Assembly: GCF_003614435.1 (NCBI RefSeq)
Contig: NZ_CP025546.1
Span: forward strand, 62,001 to 126,000
Direction of reading: 5' to 3'
DNA length: 64,000 bases
Source of the DNA: Mycobacterium paragordonae
GTDB lineage: Bacteria > Actinomycetota > Actinomycetes > Mycobacteriales > Mycobacteriaceae
The notes under the pieces were generated by a model, which did not search any database, was not told the DNA's origin, and saw only the letters and a list, made by a program, of their open reading frames with translations. Numbering within the stretch: position 1 is the stretch's first letter; each line of letters starts with the position of its first letter. Below, one piece after another: positions 54,580 through 62,944 of this stretch. A program made the translations under genes and the position numbers.

Positions 54580-55032
54580 GTGACCGACCAACTCGTCGAG
54601 ATGATGAACAACGCCCTGTCATCGACTATTCCGATCGCCGACCACATGGGCGTGCAGGTCGTCGAGGCTCGTCGCGGCTTCGCGGCCGCCACGGTGCCGG
54701 TTGAGGGCAACGGCAATCACTTCGGCGTGATTTACGCCGGCGTGCAGTTCACCGTCGCCGAAGTATTGGGCGGCATCATCGCTTTGTCGACGTTCGATGC
54801 CGGCAAGTACTTCCCTCTGGTGAAGAACGTCGACATCGCTTTCCGGGCGATGGCGACCACGCCGTTACGCGCGGAGGCGAGCATGGATGACGAGACAATT
54901 GCCCGCGTGGAAGCCGAGGCGGCGGCGCAAGGCAAGTCCGACTATGTGCTGGATGCGGTCGTCACTGACGCAAACGGCACTGTTGTCGCGACCACGCACG
55001 GTCTGTATCAGCTACGCGCTCAACGGAATTGA
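54580..55032 (+). CDS. Hotdog-fold thioesterase-like protein (DUF4442/PaaI-type)
   Basis: The 150-aa product starts at GTG 54580 (VTDQLVEMMNN). The hotdog core HMGVQVVEARRGFAAATVPV, GNGNHFGVIYAGVQFTVAEV and KNVDIAFRAMA resembles YiiD C-terminal and PaaI-like thioesterases. The longer frame upstream runs antisense to tetR and is not coding. It is divergent from tetR, and its 3' end overlaps the DUF2231 gene by 21 bases. Confidence 0.82.
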   Translation: MTDQLVEMMNNALSSTIPIADHMGVQVVEARRGFAAATVPVEGNGNHFGVIYAGVQFTVAEVLGGIIALSTFDAGKYFPLVKNVDIAFRAMATTPLRAEASMDDETIARVEAEAAAQGKSDYVLDAVVTDANGTVVATTHGLYQLRAQRN

Positions 55033-55566
55033 TGTTGTCCGGCGCAGGGGCTGCCAGCGGAACATGCCCGCGCCCTGTGCGTAGGACAGATGACCGCCCA
55101 GCGCGCCGCCGAGGCTGAGGGCCGTCAAACCCAGCAGGGTCAACACCCTTGCCGACCGGTACCTTTCTTTCCGGTAAGCCCGGTAGGACAGCACGAACAC
55201 GATCACGCCGACGACGTTGGATGCCACGTGTACGAGCCCGACGCGCTGCTGTCGGCGGTTGAGCGACGGGTAGTCCGCCCAGCCGGCCAGCACGGTCGGC
55301 GGTGTTGCAGCCAGGCCCACGGCGAGGAGCCGCCGGGCCGCGGTCACGTCGTCAAAGACGAAGCTGAGGACCGCTGAGGTCACCCAGCTGCCGATCGGCA
55401 CGGTGACCAGCAGCGGGTGGACCGGGTGCCCGAGCCACGATCCGCGCAGGACATCGGCGCGGCGACCACGGCCGAGCAAACGCCCCGCCACGTGCGAGGC
55501 AGCCGCGGCCGGCGGATCGACTGCCTCGAGATCTTCGACGCGACTCAACAGGTCATGCAAGTTCAT
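55012..55566 (-). CDS. DUF2231 membrane protein
   Basis: The 184-aa product shows the DUF2231 motif GHPVHPLLVTVPIGSW after a polar N-terminus, and four hydrophobic segments. Relatives are annotated as putative heme- or redox-linked membrane proteins; conserved His residues support metal or heme binding. The reaction is unknown. Confidence 0.85.
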   Translation of the reverse strand: MNLHDLLSRVEDLEAVDPPAAAASHVAGRLLGRGRRADVLRGSWLGHPVHPLLVTVPIGSWVTSAVLSFVFDDVTAARRLLAVGLAATPPTVLAGWADYPSLNRRQQRVGLVHVASNVVGVIVFVLSYRAYRKERYRSARVLTLLGLTALSLGGALGGHLSYAQGAGMFRWQPLRRTTSIPLSA

Positions 55567-55607
55567 GGCACGTGTCTACCCGGTGGGGCGGCGTTGAATC
55601 CCGGAAG

Positions 55608-56489
55608 TTACCCGGACAGCTGGAACAGCTCAGCAGCGTTGTCGTGCAGCACCTTTCGCATCCATACTTCGTCCACACCCGGTAGCCGGGTCAGGACGCG
55701 CAGGGCCTCGACGAAGCCGTAGGGGATGTTGGGGAAGTCGCTGCCGAACAGGATCCGGTCAGCGTGGCCCAGAAGCCGCCCGTATTCGGACACCGGGAAC
55801 GGCATTGTTTCCTCTACGAACGGCGTGAAGGCCATGGTGGTGTCGAATCGCACCTCCGCATACCGGTCGGCCAGGTCGAGGAACTCGCTGTACTCGGGCA
55901 TGCCCATGTGGGCGACGATCAAACGCAGCCGAGGGTGGCGCTGCAGCAGCGCCGTCACGGGGCCGGGACCGGTGTATTCTCCTGGGGCGGGACCGGATCC
56001 GCAGTGCATCACAACCGGAATGGCCGCGTCTTCGATGACATCCCACGCCTTGTCGAGCAGTGGGTCGGTGGGGTCGTACCGGCCGACCTGGATGTGCGCC
56101 TTGAACACCCGGGTGCCTTGGTCGACGGCATGCCGGACATAAGTCTCGACGCCGGACTCGGGATACAGCGTCGCCGTGTGCAGGCAGTCCGGCGTGGTGG
56201 CGGCAAAGTTCGCAGCCCACTCATTGAGCCAGGCCGCCATCTGCGGCTTGTGGGGATAGACCAGCGACGTGAATGCGCGCACCCCGAAACCACGCAGCTG
56301 CTCCAGGCGATGTTGTTCGTCGGTGCGGTAGGCGATCGGCCAGGGCCGTCCCACCAGCGGCCCGGCGTCGTCGAAGTACTTCCACACCTTGTCCATCACG
56401 GACTTCGGCATGAAGTGTGTGTGCACATCGACGATGCCGGGCAAGCCGAGCTGCTGCCAGATCCGGCGTACCGATTCAGTCTCATCCAT
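55608..56489 (-). CDS. Amidohydrolase (Amidohydro_2, TIM-barrel)
   Basis: The 293-aa product contains metal ligands in VDVHTHF, VMHCGSG and VAHMGMPEY and a terminal Asp in LFGSDFPNIPYG. It belongs to the group that includes decarboxylases and dicarboxylic hydrolases. The ATG at 56489 (MDETESVRRI) gives a better length than one seven codons upstream. Confidence 0.87.
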   Translation of the reverse strand: MDETESVRRIWQQLGLPGIVDVHTHFMPKSVMDKVWKYFDDAGPLVGRPWPIAYRTDEQHRLEQLRGFGVRAFTSLVYPHKPQMAAWLNEWAANFAATTPDCLHTATLYPESGVETYVRHAVDQGTRVFKAHIQVGRYDPTDPLLDKAWDVIEDAAIPVVMHCGSGPAPGEYTGPGPVTALLQRHPRLRLIVAHMGMPEYSEFLDLADRYAEVRFDTTMAFTPFVEETMPFPVSEYGRLLGHADRILFGSDFPNIPYGFVEALRVLTRLPGVDEVWMRKVLHDNAAELFQLSG

Positions 56490-56560
56490 CGAAGCCAGGA
56501 TGGCAGGCACCCGGCTTCCTTGGACGAGAGGGGCGGACGTGAGCGGTGGACGAGAGGGGG

Positions 56561-56878
56561 CTACGCGACCGCGCTCAACGGCGGCCTACCGGATGGACCG
56601 GAATGCGCCGCGTGCCAATCGCGTTCGATGCGCATCACGCGGTGATGCTCCACTGCCAGCCACGCCAGGCCCCCGGCGATCGCCAGCACCGCGACCACGC
56701 CACACGTCGGCAACCACTCGTAGTGCTGGTAAGCGGCGGCCGCCACACCGGCGGCCAGGGCCAGGACACCGAGGACGATGGACGAGATACCCGGCCAGCT
56801 GTACCGGTCGATGAAGTACTCGCCGGTGTGCGGGCAGGTGGTGCGGAAATGGTCGGTCGGATCTTTGGTGCTGCACAT
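56561..56878 (-). CDS. UsfY-like small membrane protein
   Basis: The 105-aa product starts MCSTKDPTDHFRTTCPHTGE, which resembles the N-terminus of UsfY, a small protein near sigF in mycobacteria. It has two hydrophobic helices (SSIVLGVLALAAGVAAAAY and VVAVLAIAGGLAWLAVEH). UsfY function is unknown. It lies alone on the minus strand, 71 bases downstream of nothing obvious. Confidence 0.7.
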   Translation of the reverse strand: MCSTKDPTDHFRTTCPHTGEYFIDRYSWPGISSIVLGVLALAAGVAAAAYQHYEWLPTCGVVAVLAIAGGLAWLAVEHHRVMRIERDWHAAHSGPSGRPPLSAVA

Positions 56879-56980
56879 GTTTGCCTCCTCGATTGGGCTA
56901 GTTCGAAGAGGTACTCACCGCGGCACCGTCAGCCATCCCCCCGGCGAGTGATCCCACGGGTGGCGCAGAACTCCCCCCGG

Positions 56981-57727
56981 TCAGGCCGTGACACCGCCGT
57001 CGACGTTGATGTTCGCGCCGGTGATGTATCCGGCTTCCGGGCCGGCCAGGAAGCTGACCATGGCGGCGACGTCACCGGTGTGCCCGTACCGTCCCAGTGC
57101 GGAGAGCCGTTTCAGTGACTCGGCGAAGTCTCCTTCGTCGGGGTTCAGGTCGGTGTCGATCGGACCCGGCTGCACGTTGTTGACGGTGATTCCGCGCGGG
57201 CCGAGTTCCCGGGCCAGGCCGCGGGTGAACGATGACACCGCGCCCTTGGTGAGTGCATATACCGACTGGCCGGGCATCGGCACCCAGTCGGCATTGATGC
57301 TGCCGATGTTGATGATTCGGCCGCCCTCGCCGAGATGCCCGACGGCGCTGCGGACCGCCCAGTACACGCCCCCGACGTTGACGGCCACCGAGCGCTCGAA
57401 CTGCTCCGCCGGAAATTCGTCGATCGGCGCCATGAAGGCCGTGCCGGCATTGTTCACCAGGACATCCAATCCGCCGATTTCAGCGACGGTCCGGTCGACG
57501 GCGGCGGCAATCTGCGCCGGGTCGGCGGCGTCGGCCTGGATCGCCACCGCTTTGCCGCCGTTCGCGGCGACTTCGGCGACGAGCTTGTCGGCGTCGGCCG
57601 ACGAGGACGCGTAGGTGAAGGCGACGGCGGCACCGTCGGAAGCCAGTCGCCGTACGATCTCGGCGCCGATGCCGCGCGAGCCGCCGGTGACCAGTGCGCG
57701 CCTGCCGTCCAATGGTGTTGTGCTCAT
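56981..57727 (-). CDS. Short-chain dehydrogenase/reductase (FabG-like)
   Basis: The 248-aa product starts MSTTPLDGRRALVTGGSRGI. It has NNAG (VLVNNAGTAF), a Ser in INIGSINADW, a YALTK site and the tail NINVDGGVTA. It resembles 3-oxoacyl reductases, though such SDRs have varied substrates. The ATG at 57727 was preferred over a longer Arg-rich frame. The LysR gene lies upstream on the same strand. Confidence 0.88.
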   Translation of the reverse strand: MSTTPLDGRRALVTGGSRGIGAEIVRRLASDGAAVAFTYASSSADADKLVAEVAANGGKAVAIQADAADPAQIAAAVDRTVAEIGGLDVLVNNAGTAFMAPIDEFPAEQFERSVAVNVGGVYWAVRSAVGHLGEGGRIINIGSINADWVPMPGQSVYALTKGAVSSFTRGLARELGPRGITVNNVQPGPIDTDLNPDEGDFAESLKRLSALGRYGHTGDVAAMVSFLAGPEAGYITGANINVDGGVTA

Positions 57728-57750
57728 CTCGTTAGACCTTCCCCTGCTGT

Positions 57751-57781
57751 CTTTGGAACTGCTTGCTGGCTTTGGAACTGC
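57751..57781. repeat. Direct repeat CTTTGGAACTGC upstream of the SDR gene
   Basis: Two identical 12-base copies occur at 57751-57762 and 57770-57781, 19 bases apart, starting 24 bases upstream of the SDR ATG. They could bind a regulator or be chance. Confidence 0.5.
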
Positions 57782-57836
57782 GCTTACGCAACGGTCAAGG
57801 CTCCGCGCGCCGGATACATTCCCGCCATGACGGGTG

Positions 57837-58742
57837 TCACTGGCGGCTGTGGCCCGCAAGCGGCGCCGCCGCGAGCAAGGTGTCCGCAAGTCGCGCGGAC
57901 GCCGGCGTCATCTGGCCGGCGGGCGGAGAGGCGAGGAACACCTGCCAGACCACCGGGTCGCTCAGCGTGACGGATCGCAACGCGGGAAAGCGACGGGCCT
58001 CGGACTCGGGCATGAACGTGGTGCCCAGTCCATTGGCCACCAGATCCGCGATATCGGCGAATCCCGCGGGCACTTCGTAGAACGTTCGCGGCGAGACGCC
58101 GGCCGCGTGGAAAGCGTCATCGATCAATCGGCGCAATCCGAACTCCGGCGGGTAACTGATGAGTTCCTCACCGGCAACGTCGGCCAGCTGCAGCCTCTTC
58201 CGCCGGGCCATCGCGTGGTCGTCCCGGCACACGAAAACCATTGGCTCCTCGAATAATAACCGCATGTCGAGTTGGGGAGGAAATCGATTGGGTACCGATA
58301 CCAGCGCCAGGTCGAGCGAGCCGTCCAGCAGCGCCGACAGGTAGGCCGACGCACCGGACTGGCTGAGCCGCAGCCGAAGTCGTACGAACGGGTTCGCGCT
58401 GTGGAAGTCGCCCAATGCGCGAGCCACGTCCATCGGGCCGAATGAAATCAGGGAGCCGAACTCGACTGTGCCGGAGAGTGATCCGCGAAACTCACTGACG
58501 GAGTCGGCCGCCGTGCGCGCGACACGCAACACGTCGTTGGCATGAACGCGGAATCGTTCACCGGCCGCGGTGAGCTGAATCTGCTGACGGGAACGGTCGA
58601 AAAGCTGGACCTGCAATTCGCGCTCCAGCTTGGCGACCGCGGTCGACAGCGCCGACTGAACGACGTGGACGCGCTCGGCGGCCCGGGTGAAGCTGAGTTC
58701 GCCGGCCACCGCGACGAAGTACTCGATCTGACGCAACTCCAT
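57837..58742 (-). CDS. LysR-family transcriptional regulator
   Basis: The 301-aa product starts MELRQIEYFVAVAGELSFTR, with the HTH AAERVHVVQSALSTAVAKLE. The C-terminal effector domain has two Rossmann-like halves. It lies 109 bases upstream of the SDR gene on the same strand and is divergent from the DIP1984-like gene. An inverted repeat in the divergent region is the likely binding site. Confidence 0.93.
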   Translation of the reverse strand: MELRQIEYFVAVAGELSFTRAAERVHVVQSALSTAVAKLERELQVQLFDRSRQQIQLTAAGERFRVHANDVLRVARTAADSVSEFRGSLSGTVEFGSLISFGPMDVARALGDFHSANPFVRLRLRLSQSGASAYLSALLDGSLDLALVSVPNRFPPQLDMRLLFEEPMVFVCRDDHAMARRKRLQLADVAGEELISYPPEFGLRRLIDDAFHAAGVSPRTFYEVPAGFADIADLVANGLGTTFMPESEARRFPALRSVTLSDPVVWQVFLASPPAGQMTPASARLADTLLAAAPLAGHSRQ

Positions 58743-58780
58743 GCCCTCGACCATATCGATGTACGAGATTCAATCAAGTG

Positions 58781-58803
58781 CTATCGATCTAATGGGCCGA
58801 TAG
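58781..58803. promoter_or_regulatory. Inverted repeat between lysR and the DIP1984 gene
   Basis: CTATCG (58781-58786) and CGATAG (58798-58803) are perfect arms with 11 bases between them, compatible with a LysR box (a T-N11-A type palindrome). It lies 39 bases upstream of the LysR start. Confidence 0.6.
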
Positions 58804-58876
58804 AACTTCGGTGCCCATTATTGGATCCCGGTGTACCTAGACTCCGAAGAAAGCCGTTCCGAAGGGGTTGAGAACC

Positions 58877-59347
58877 ATGATGTTGGCGGAAGCCTTGGCA
58901 TTACGGGCAGATTCGGTGCGACGCGTCGAGCAACTGCGCGCCCGCATCGCGGGCAGCGCGCGCTTCCAGGAAGGGGAGGAGCCCGCCGAGGACGCCGCCG
59001 CGTTGCTGGCCGAAGCGGGTCAGGTGCTCGATGAGTTCGAGACATTGATCCGGCGGATCAATCACACCAATGCGGTCACCGCATTGGGTGCGGACGGCAC
59101 CTTGACCGACGCGCTGGCCCGCAGGGACGCCCTGCGCCTGCGTCACTCGCTGCTCACCACCTCGGCAGACGCCGCCGCCGGAAAGAATCAGCCGGGCTAC
59201 GCGCGCCAGCTGCGTTCAGAGCTGAAGATGTTGTCCGCCTTGCCCGTTGCGGAGTTGCGGTCGCGCGCCGACGAAATCGCCCGGCAGTTGCGCGAACTCG
59301 ACGTGCGGATTCAACGCGCCAACTGGGAGGTGGAACTGCTGGACTGA
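58877..59347 (+). CDS. DIP1984-family protein
   Basis: The 156-aa product starts MMLAEALALRADSVRRVEQL. It is strongly helical with coiled-coil-like heptads, and has the family pattern LIRRINHTNAVTALGADGTL. DIP1984 proteins have no known enzymatic role, though some are called septicolysin-like. A GAAGGGG precedes the ATG at 58877; a TTG lies upstream. It is divergent from lysR and is a likely target. Confidence 0.85.
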   Translation: MMLAEALALRADSVRRVEQLRARIAGSARFQEGEEPAEDAAALLAEAGQVLDEFETLIRRINHTNAVTALGADGTLTDALARRDALRLRHSLLTTSADAAAGKNQPGYARQLRSELKMLSALPVAELRSRADEIARQLRELDVRIQRANWEVELLD

Positions 59348-59630
59348 CGGATCGAGGTGGCGTAGGTAGTCGACGCGAAAGCGTGCACACCACCCACCGG
59401 CGGCCAGCCGCCGGTCTTGGCGCACGATGGGCAGTGCGGGGGTTCAACTCCCTCGTTTACAACGCAGCCCAGCATCGTGCACAAGTGACAGGGAACAGCG
59501 CACAGCACACCACCACGTGCAGGTTCGCGGCGACGAGGGCGGGCACGGGGTTATGCCACCTCACCATCCGCCCGACCGCCCAGAGATGACCTAGCGTGCA
59601 TCTAGGATCTCGGTAGTCGAAAGGTGGTCA
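59348..59630. other. Intergenic region with palindromic hairpin
   Basis: CCGGCGGC and GCCGCCGG (59397-59414) form a perfect palindrome, perhaps a terminator for the DIP1984 gene. A T-arm-like segment (GGGGGTTCAACTCCCTC, 59438-59454) is present, but no acceptor or anticodon stems were found, so no tRNA is called. No gene is convincing. Confidence 0.45.
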
Positions 59631-60371
59631 ATGGCAACATTTGAGGGCAAGGTCGCCTTCGTAACGGGGGCATCGTCGGGCTTGGGAGCGGAAACCGCGC
59701 GGTTGTTTTCCCGCATGGGTGCAACGGTTTTCGGCGTCGCACGGGACGAAGCAAAGCTCGCGGGGGTGTTCGGCGATATCGCCGGGGGTGCGGCGATGCC
59801 GGTCGACGTTACGGACCCGAGTGCCTGCCGCACCGCCGTCGCGCAGTGCGTCGCGCAGTTCGGCGGCGTCGATGTGCTGGTCAATATCGCCGGGCACCAC
59901 CAGATGCGCCGCACCGAGACGATGAGCGACGACGACTGGGCGCAAGACCTGGCAGTCAATCTCAGCGGCCCCTTCTATTTGTGTCGCGCCGCGCTGCCGC
60001 ACCTGCTGGAGCGCGGTGGCAACATCGTCAACGTTGCCTCCATCGCCGGTGTCGAAGGCCAGGCCTACTCCGCCGGTTATTGCTCGGCCAAACACGGACT
60101 GATCGGGCTGACCCGCGCACTGGCTGTCGAGTACACGGCAGATCGCTTGCGCGTCAACGCAATCTGCCCGGGCGGCATGTTGACTCCGCAGATCGAGCAG
60201 TTCAGCGCACCGGAAAACCCGAACTACAATTTGATCCTGCGCTCGGCCGCACCGCGCGGAATGATGCAGCCACTCGATGTCGCCAACGTCATCGCCTTCC
60301 TGGCCGGCGATGATGCCGCCGCCGTCCATGGTGCGGTGTACCGGGTCGACAACGGCAAGGGTGCCGGCTAA
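59631..60371 (+). CDS. Short-chain dehydrogenase/reductase
   Basis: The 246-aa product begins MATFEGKVAFVTGASSGLGA. It has LVNIAGHHQM, a Ser in VNVASIAGVEGQ and a YCSAKHG active site. It is a FabG-like classical SDR with unknown substrate. AAAGG lies upstream of the ATG. Its stop is 4 bases from the end of the convergent next gene. Confidence 0.88.
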   Translation: MATFEGKVAFVTGASSGLGAETARLFSRMGATVFGVARDEAKLAGVFGDIAGGAAMPVDVTDPSACRTAVAQCVAQFGGVDVLVNIAGHHQMRRTETMSDDDWAQDLAVNLSGPFYLCRAALPHLLERGGNIVNVASIAGVEGQAYSAGYCSAKHGLIGLTRALAVEYTADRLRVNAICPGGMLTPQIEQFSAPENPNYNLILRSAAPRGMMQPLDVANVIAFLAGDDAAAVHGAVYRVDNGKGAG

Positions 60372-60375
60372 CTGG

Positions 60376-61038
60376 CTATCCGCTGCGCTCGAGGACGTCC
60401 ATGCAGTAGGTCAGCGGCGGCTCCGGGAAATTGACCGCCTGTTGTTCCCCGGCGCACAGACCCGGGTCGTTCACGCCATCGCGCCGGACGGCTACCCGGA
60501 AGGTCGGGTCGCTGGACAACACCCCCGGCTTGCAGGCCGTCGGTGCGAACATGTGTGAAATGAGCGCCTGGTGATAGCAACTGCCGATGGTCAGATTGTC
60601 TTCAAGACACAAGCCGCTGCCACCACCTTCCAGAGTCCCGTAGTTGTCGTTCGGACAATTCTTGGAACCCTTGTACTTCTTGGCGACCTTGGACAGAGCC
60701 GATGGCGACGAGCAGGGTTCTTCCTGGACATCGCTCGGCTTGACCATGATTCCCGCTTTCGCGAGGTTCAGGCAGGTGCCGATCGGGTAATCGAAGCCAC
60801 TGCTGCTGGCCGGGCGGTCAATGTGACGGTGCAGCACCAAATTCAGCCCGACCTTCGCGGCGATCACCAGCACGACGGCCCCAAGCGCGGCGCCGATCCG
60901 CTTGCCGACCGAGCTTTTCTTCGGCGCCGGTGCAGGAGGCGGTGGTGGTGGTGCCGCATACTGCGGACCCGGCGGCAGGTAGCCACCGGGCGGCGCATTC
61001 CATTGGTCACCTGGTGGAAAGTTGGCGTCGCCTGTCAT
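60376..61038 (-). CDS. Membrane-anchored protein, LppU/SCO3897-like
   Basis: The 220-aa product has a Pro/Gly-rich cytoplasmic N-terminus (APPPPPPAPAPKK), one helix (GAALGAVVLVIAAKVGLNL) and an extracytoplasmic domain with six or more cysteines, likely disulfide bonded (GTCLN, EEPCSS, KNCPND, LCLED, GSCYH). The domain resembles the LppU family of actinobacteria, whose function is unknown. Confidence 0.7.
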   Translation of the reverse strand: MTGDANFPPGDQWNAPPGGYLPPGPQYAAPPPPPPAPAPKKSSVGKRIGAALGAVVLVIAAKVGLNLVLHRHIDRPASSSGFDYPIGTCLNLAKAGIMVKPSDVQEEPCSSPSALSKVAKKYKGSKNCPNDNYGTLEGGGSGLCLEDNLTIGSCYHQALISHMFAPTACKPGVLSSDPTFRVAVRRDGVNDPGLCAGEQQAVNFPEPPLTYCMDVLERSG

Positions 61039-61146
61039 CCATCAACTCCTTCAGCCCGAGTTGACGAGCGTTGGAACCTGCGCAAAACCGCCCGTCGGGA
61101 TGGAGCCTAATCGGCCGAAAACCGGATATTCCGCGCAAATTTCAGG

Positions 61147-61503
61147 CTATCGCCGATAGAAGGTGTCGCCCTCGACGCTGATGGTCGACTGGTTCACCCA
61201 GACCACGTTGAAGTAAACCGGTGCGGGCCGGTATGTCTGGCTGCTCATGATTGTCAGGATTCCGCCCCGCGATGTCGGGTTCCATGCACAGGGTCCCGAC
61301 GTCGTCGGTACTCCTGCCGCATTGGCCAGTGAGCACCCACTCTGGCTGACCAGCAGCTGTTCTGACCCCGTCGCCGTGGTCCAAAAACCAACCGGTGCAG
61401 CGGCTTCAGCGTGGGCGACGCCGGTTGACACGGCGAGCATGGCGGTGACCGCAGCCGCCGTTAAGGCGAAGTTCGTGGCGTGCACTTTCCGGCGATGCGA
61501 CAT
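61147..61503 (-). CDS. Small secreted protein
   Basis: The 118-aa product starts with a signal peptide (FALTAAAVTAMLAVSTGVAHA, cut near AHA). The ~85-residue mature part has two cysteines (GCSLAN and GPCAWN), probably a disulfide. No catalytic motif is visible. Similar small secreted proteins are common in mycobacteria. Confidence 0.8.
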   Translation of the reverse strand: MSHRRKVHATNFALTAAAVTAMLAVSTGVAHAEAAAPVGFWTTATGSEQLLVSQSGCSLANAAGVPTTSGPCAWNPTSRGGILTIMSSQTYRPAPVYFNVVWVNQSTISVEGDTFYRR

Positions 61504-61546
61504 CGTGTCTCCTTCAATAGAACTGACACGATGAGCGTCGCTGTGC

Positions 61547-62194
61547 CTACTTGACGGATCCTTGAACTTTCCTTGGATCTGACCCGCTCTGTGTTTCCAG
61601 TTGTGGCAGAAGGTGTTCGAGCTGGCCGACCTCTTCGATGTTGTGCCTCACCCAGGCCCGCACCATGTCGTCGGGAAAGCGTCTGCGCAGGACGCGGTTG
61701 ATCGGAGCGAACAGTGCACTGCGCGCCCCGAGGTCGAGGACCGAAACGTAATGCGTCCCGTCGGAGCCCGCCGACCAGGTGTGCTCCAGCTGAATGACGA
61801 TGACACCCGCCACCCGGGTCACCAAGCGGATACCTGTGTCGTCCAGCTTCTCGACGCGGTCGACGACGTCGACGGCGAACTCGGGAGCGGCGCCGAACGC
61901 CTCCACGATGCGAAACCGCGCGCCTTCGGCTGCGCCTCCGCCCGGCGCCGGCCGGGCCAGTTCCCAGTGGATGTGGTCGATCGGGTGCCAGGCGAGGTAG
62001 CGGTCGACGATCTCGCCGCCGTACGACATGGTTCCACCCAAGTGGGTGAACCAGTCGAGCACCATCGACGGGGTAGTGCCGGCCAGGGGTCGATGGTCGA
62101 TGGTGACGCGGCGACGGTGGTGGGGACCGTTAGTGAATCGCACCGTGGCGGAATCGACCGTACGCAACGGGTAGAGGACCGGCCGAGCCTGCAT
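61547..62194 (-). CDS. DAPG hydrolase (PhlG)-like protein
   Basis: The 215-aa product has the DAPG hydrolase core: PSMVLDWFTHLGG, YLAWHPIDHIHWEL and RFPDDMVRAWVRHNIEEVG. Those enzymes split C-C bonds in acylated phloroglucinols using zinc; the conserved His residues are present. The substrate here is unknown. It is divergent from a TetR gene and shares its operator region. Confidence 0.75.
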   Translation of the reverse strand: MQARPVLYPLRTVDSATVRFTNGPHHRRRVTIDHRPLAGTTPSMVLDWFTHLGGTMSYGGEIVDRYLAWHPIDHIHWELARPAPGGGAAEGARFRIVEAFGAAPEFAVDVVDRVEKLDDTGIRLVTRVAGVIVIQLEHTWSAGSDGTHYVSVLDLGARSALFAPINRVLRRRFPDDMVRAWVRHNIEEVGQLEHLLPQLETQSGSDPRKVQGSVK

Positions 62195-62204
62195 GACTGC
62201 CTCC

Positions 62205-62224
62205 AAGATACGGTAACGTTTCTT
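62205..62224. promoter_or_regulatory. Candidate TetR operator A
   Basis: AAGATACGGTAACGTTTCTT is an inverted repeat (AAGAtACG-GTAA-CGTTTCTT) with one mismatch. It lies next to the start of the DAPG-hydrolase-like gene. Confidence 0.75.
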
Positions 62225-62248
62225 GCAGCTACACTAAGTCGGAGCCCT

Positions 62249-62268
62249 AAGAAACGCAACCGTTTCTT
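62249..62268. promoter_or_regulatory. Candidate TetR operator B
   Basis: AAGAAACGCAACCGTTTCTT is a perfect inverted repeat (8-bp arms, 4-base spacer) 12 bases before the tetR start. It has the same shape as operator A, 44 bases away centre to centre. Confidence 0.8.
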
Positions 62269-62280
62269 GGAAGGAATGTG

Positions 62281-62856
62281 ATGCGGCGACGCCACGGAGC
62301 AGAGCTGGACGCGGCGATCAGGCAGGCGGTACTGGAACTGGTCGGTGAGCGCGGCGTCACCGGGGTAACCATGGAGGCCGTTGCCGCCGCGGCCGGGACC
62401 AGCAAAGCGGTGCTGTACCGACGCTGGCCCGATGGCCGCGCGCTGCTGCGTGACACCCTGCTGCGGACCGCGGTCTCGGCAATCCCTCACCACGACACCG
62501 GCAGCTACCGCGGGGACATGCTGGCCATCCTCCGTGGATGGGCGGACCTCTTCACCGGGCCGCAGGCCGCCGTCATCCACGCGGGCATCGCCGCTGCCGC
62601 TAATGATCCCGAGTTCGCCGAGGCTTTCCGGACAGATGTGATCGGTTGGCGCAAGAAGGAGATGGCCGACTTGCTGGCCAGGGGGATCGCCCGCGGGGAC
62701 GTGCGCGCCGACGTACCGGTGGAAATCGCACGTGAGCTGGGCCAGAGTGTGCTGTGGCACCGCCTGCTGGTTACCGGCGACCCCATCGATGACGAGCTGA
62801 TCGCCCAGCTTGTCGACGAGGTGTTGGTACCTTTCGTCGCACCCCGGACGCCATGA
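62281..62856 (+). CDS. TetR-family transcriptional regulator
   Basis: The 191-aa product starts MRRRHGAELDAAIRQAV. The HTH is VTMEAVAAAAGTSKAVLYRR, with a TetR_C_11-like C-domain. The ATG at 62281 has AAGGA upstream; a GTG directly precedes it. It is divergent from the DAPG-hydrolase-like gene, and both promoters are covered by twin palindromes, so it probably represses both. Confidence 0.92.
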   Translation: MRRRHGAELDAAIRQAVLELVGERGVTGVTMEAVAAAAGTSKAVLYRRWPDGRALLRDTLLRTAVSAIPHHDTGSYRGDMLAILRGWADLFTGPQAAVIHAGIAAAANDPEFAEAFRTDVIGWRKKEMADLLARGIARGDVRADVPVEIARELGQSVLWHRLLVTGDPIDDELIAQLVDEVLVPFVAPRTP

Positions 62857-62944
62857 CGGTCCACCTGGGGCGGCGTCACGGTTAGGGCACATTTCAGCTG
62901 ACACCTGCCCTGGCAACCGAATTGCCCCGGTTGCATACGCAACC

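Noticed and set aside
59430..59465. T-arm-like sequence suggesting a tRNA or tmRNA end
   Set aside because: The T stem-loop pairs, but no complementary acceptor strand, anticodon arm or CCA context was found upstream.
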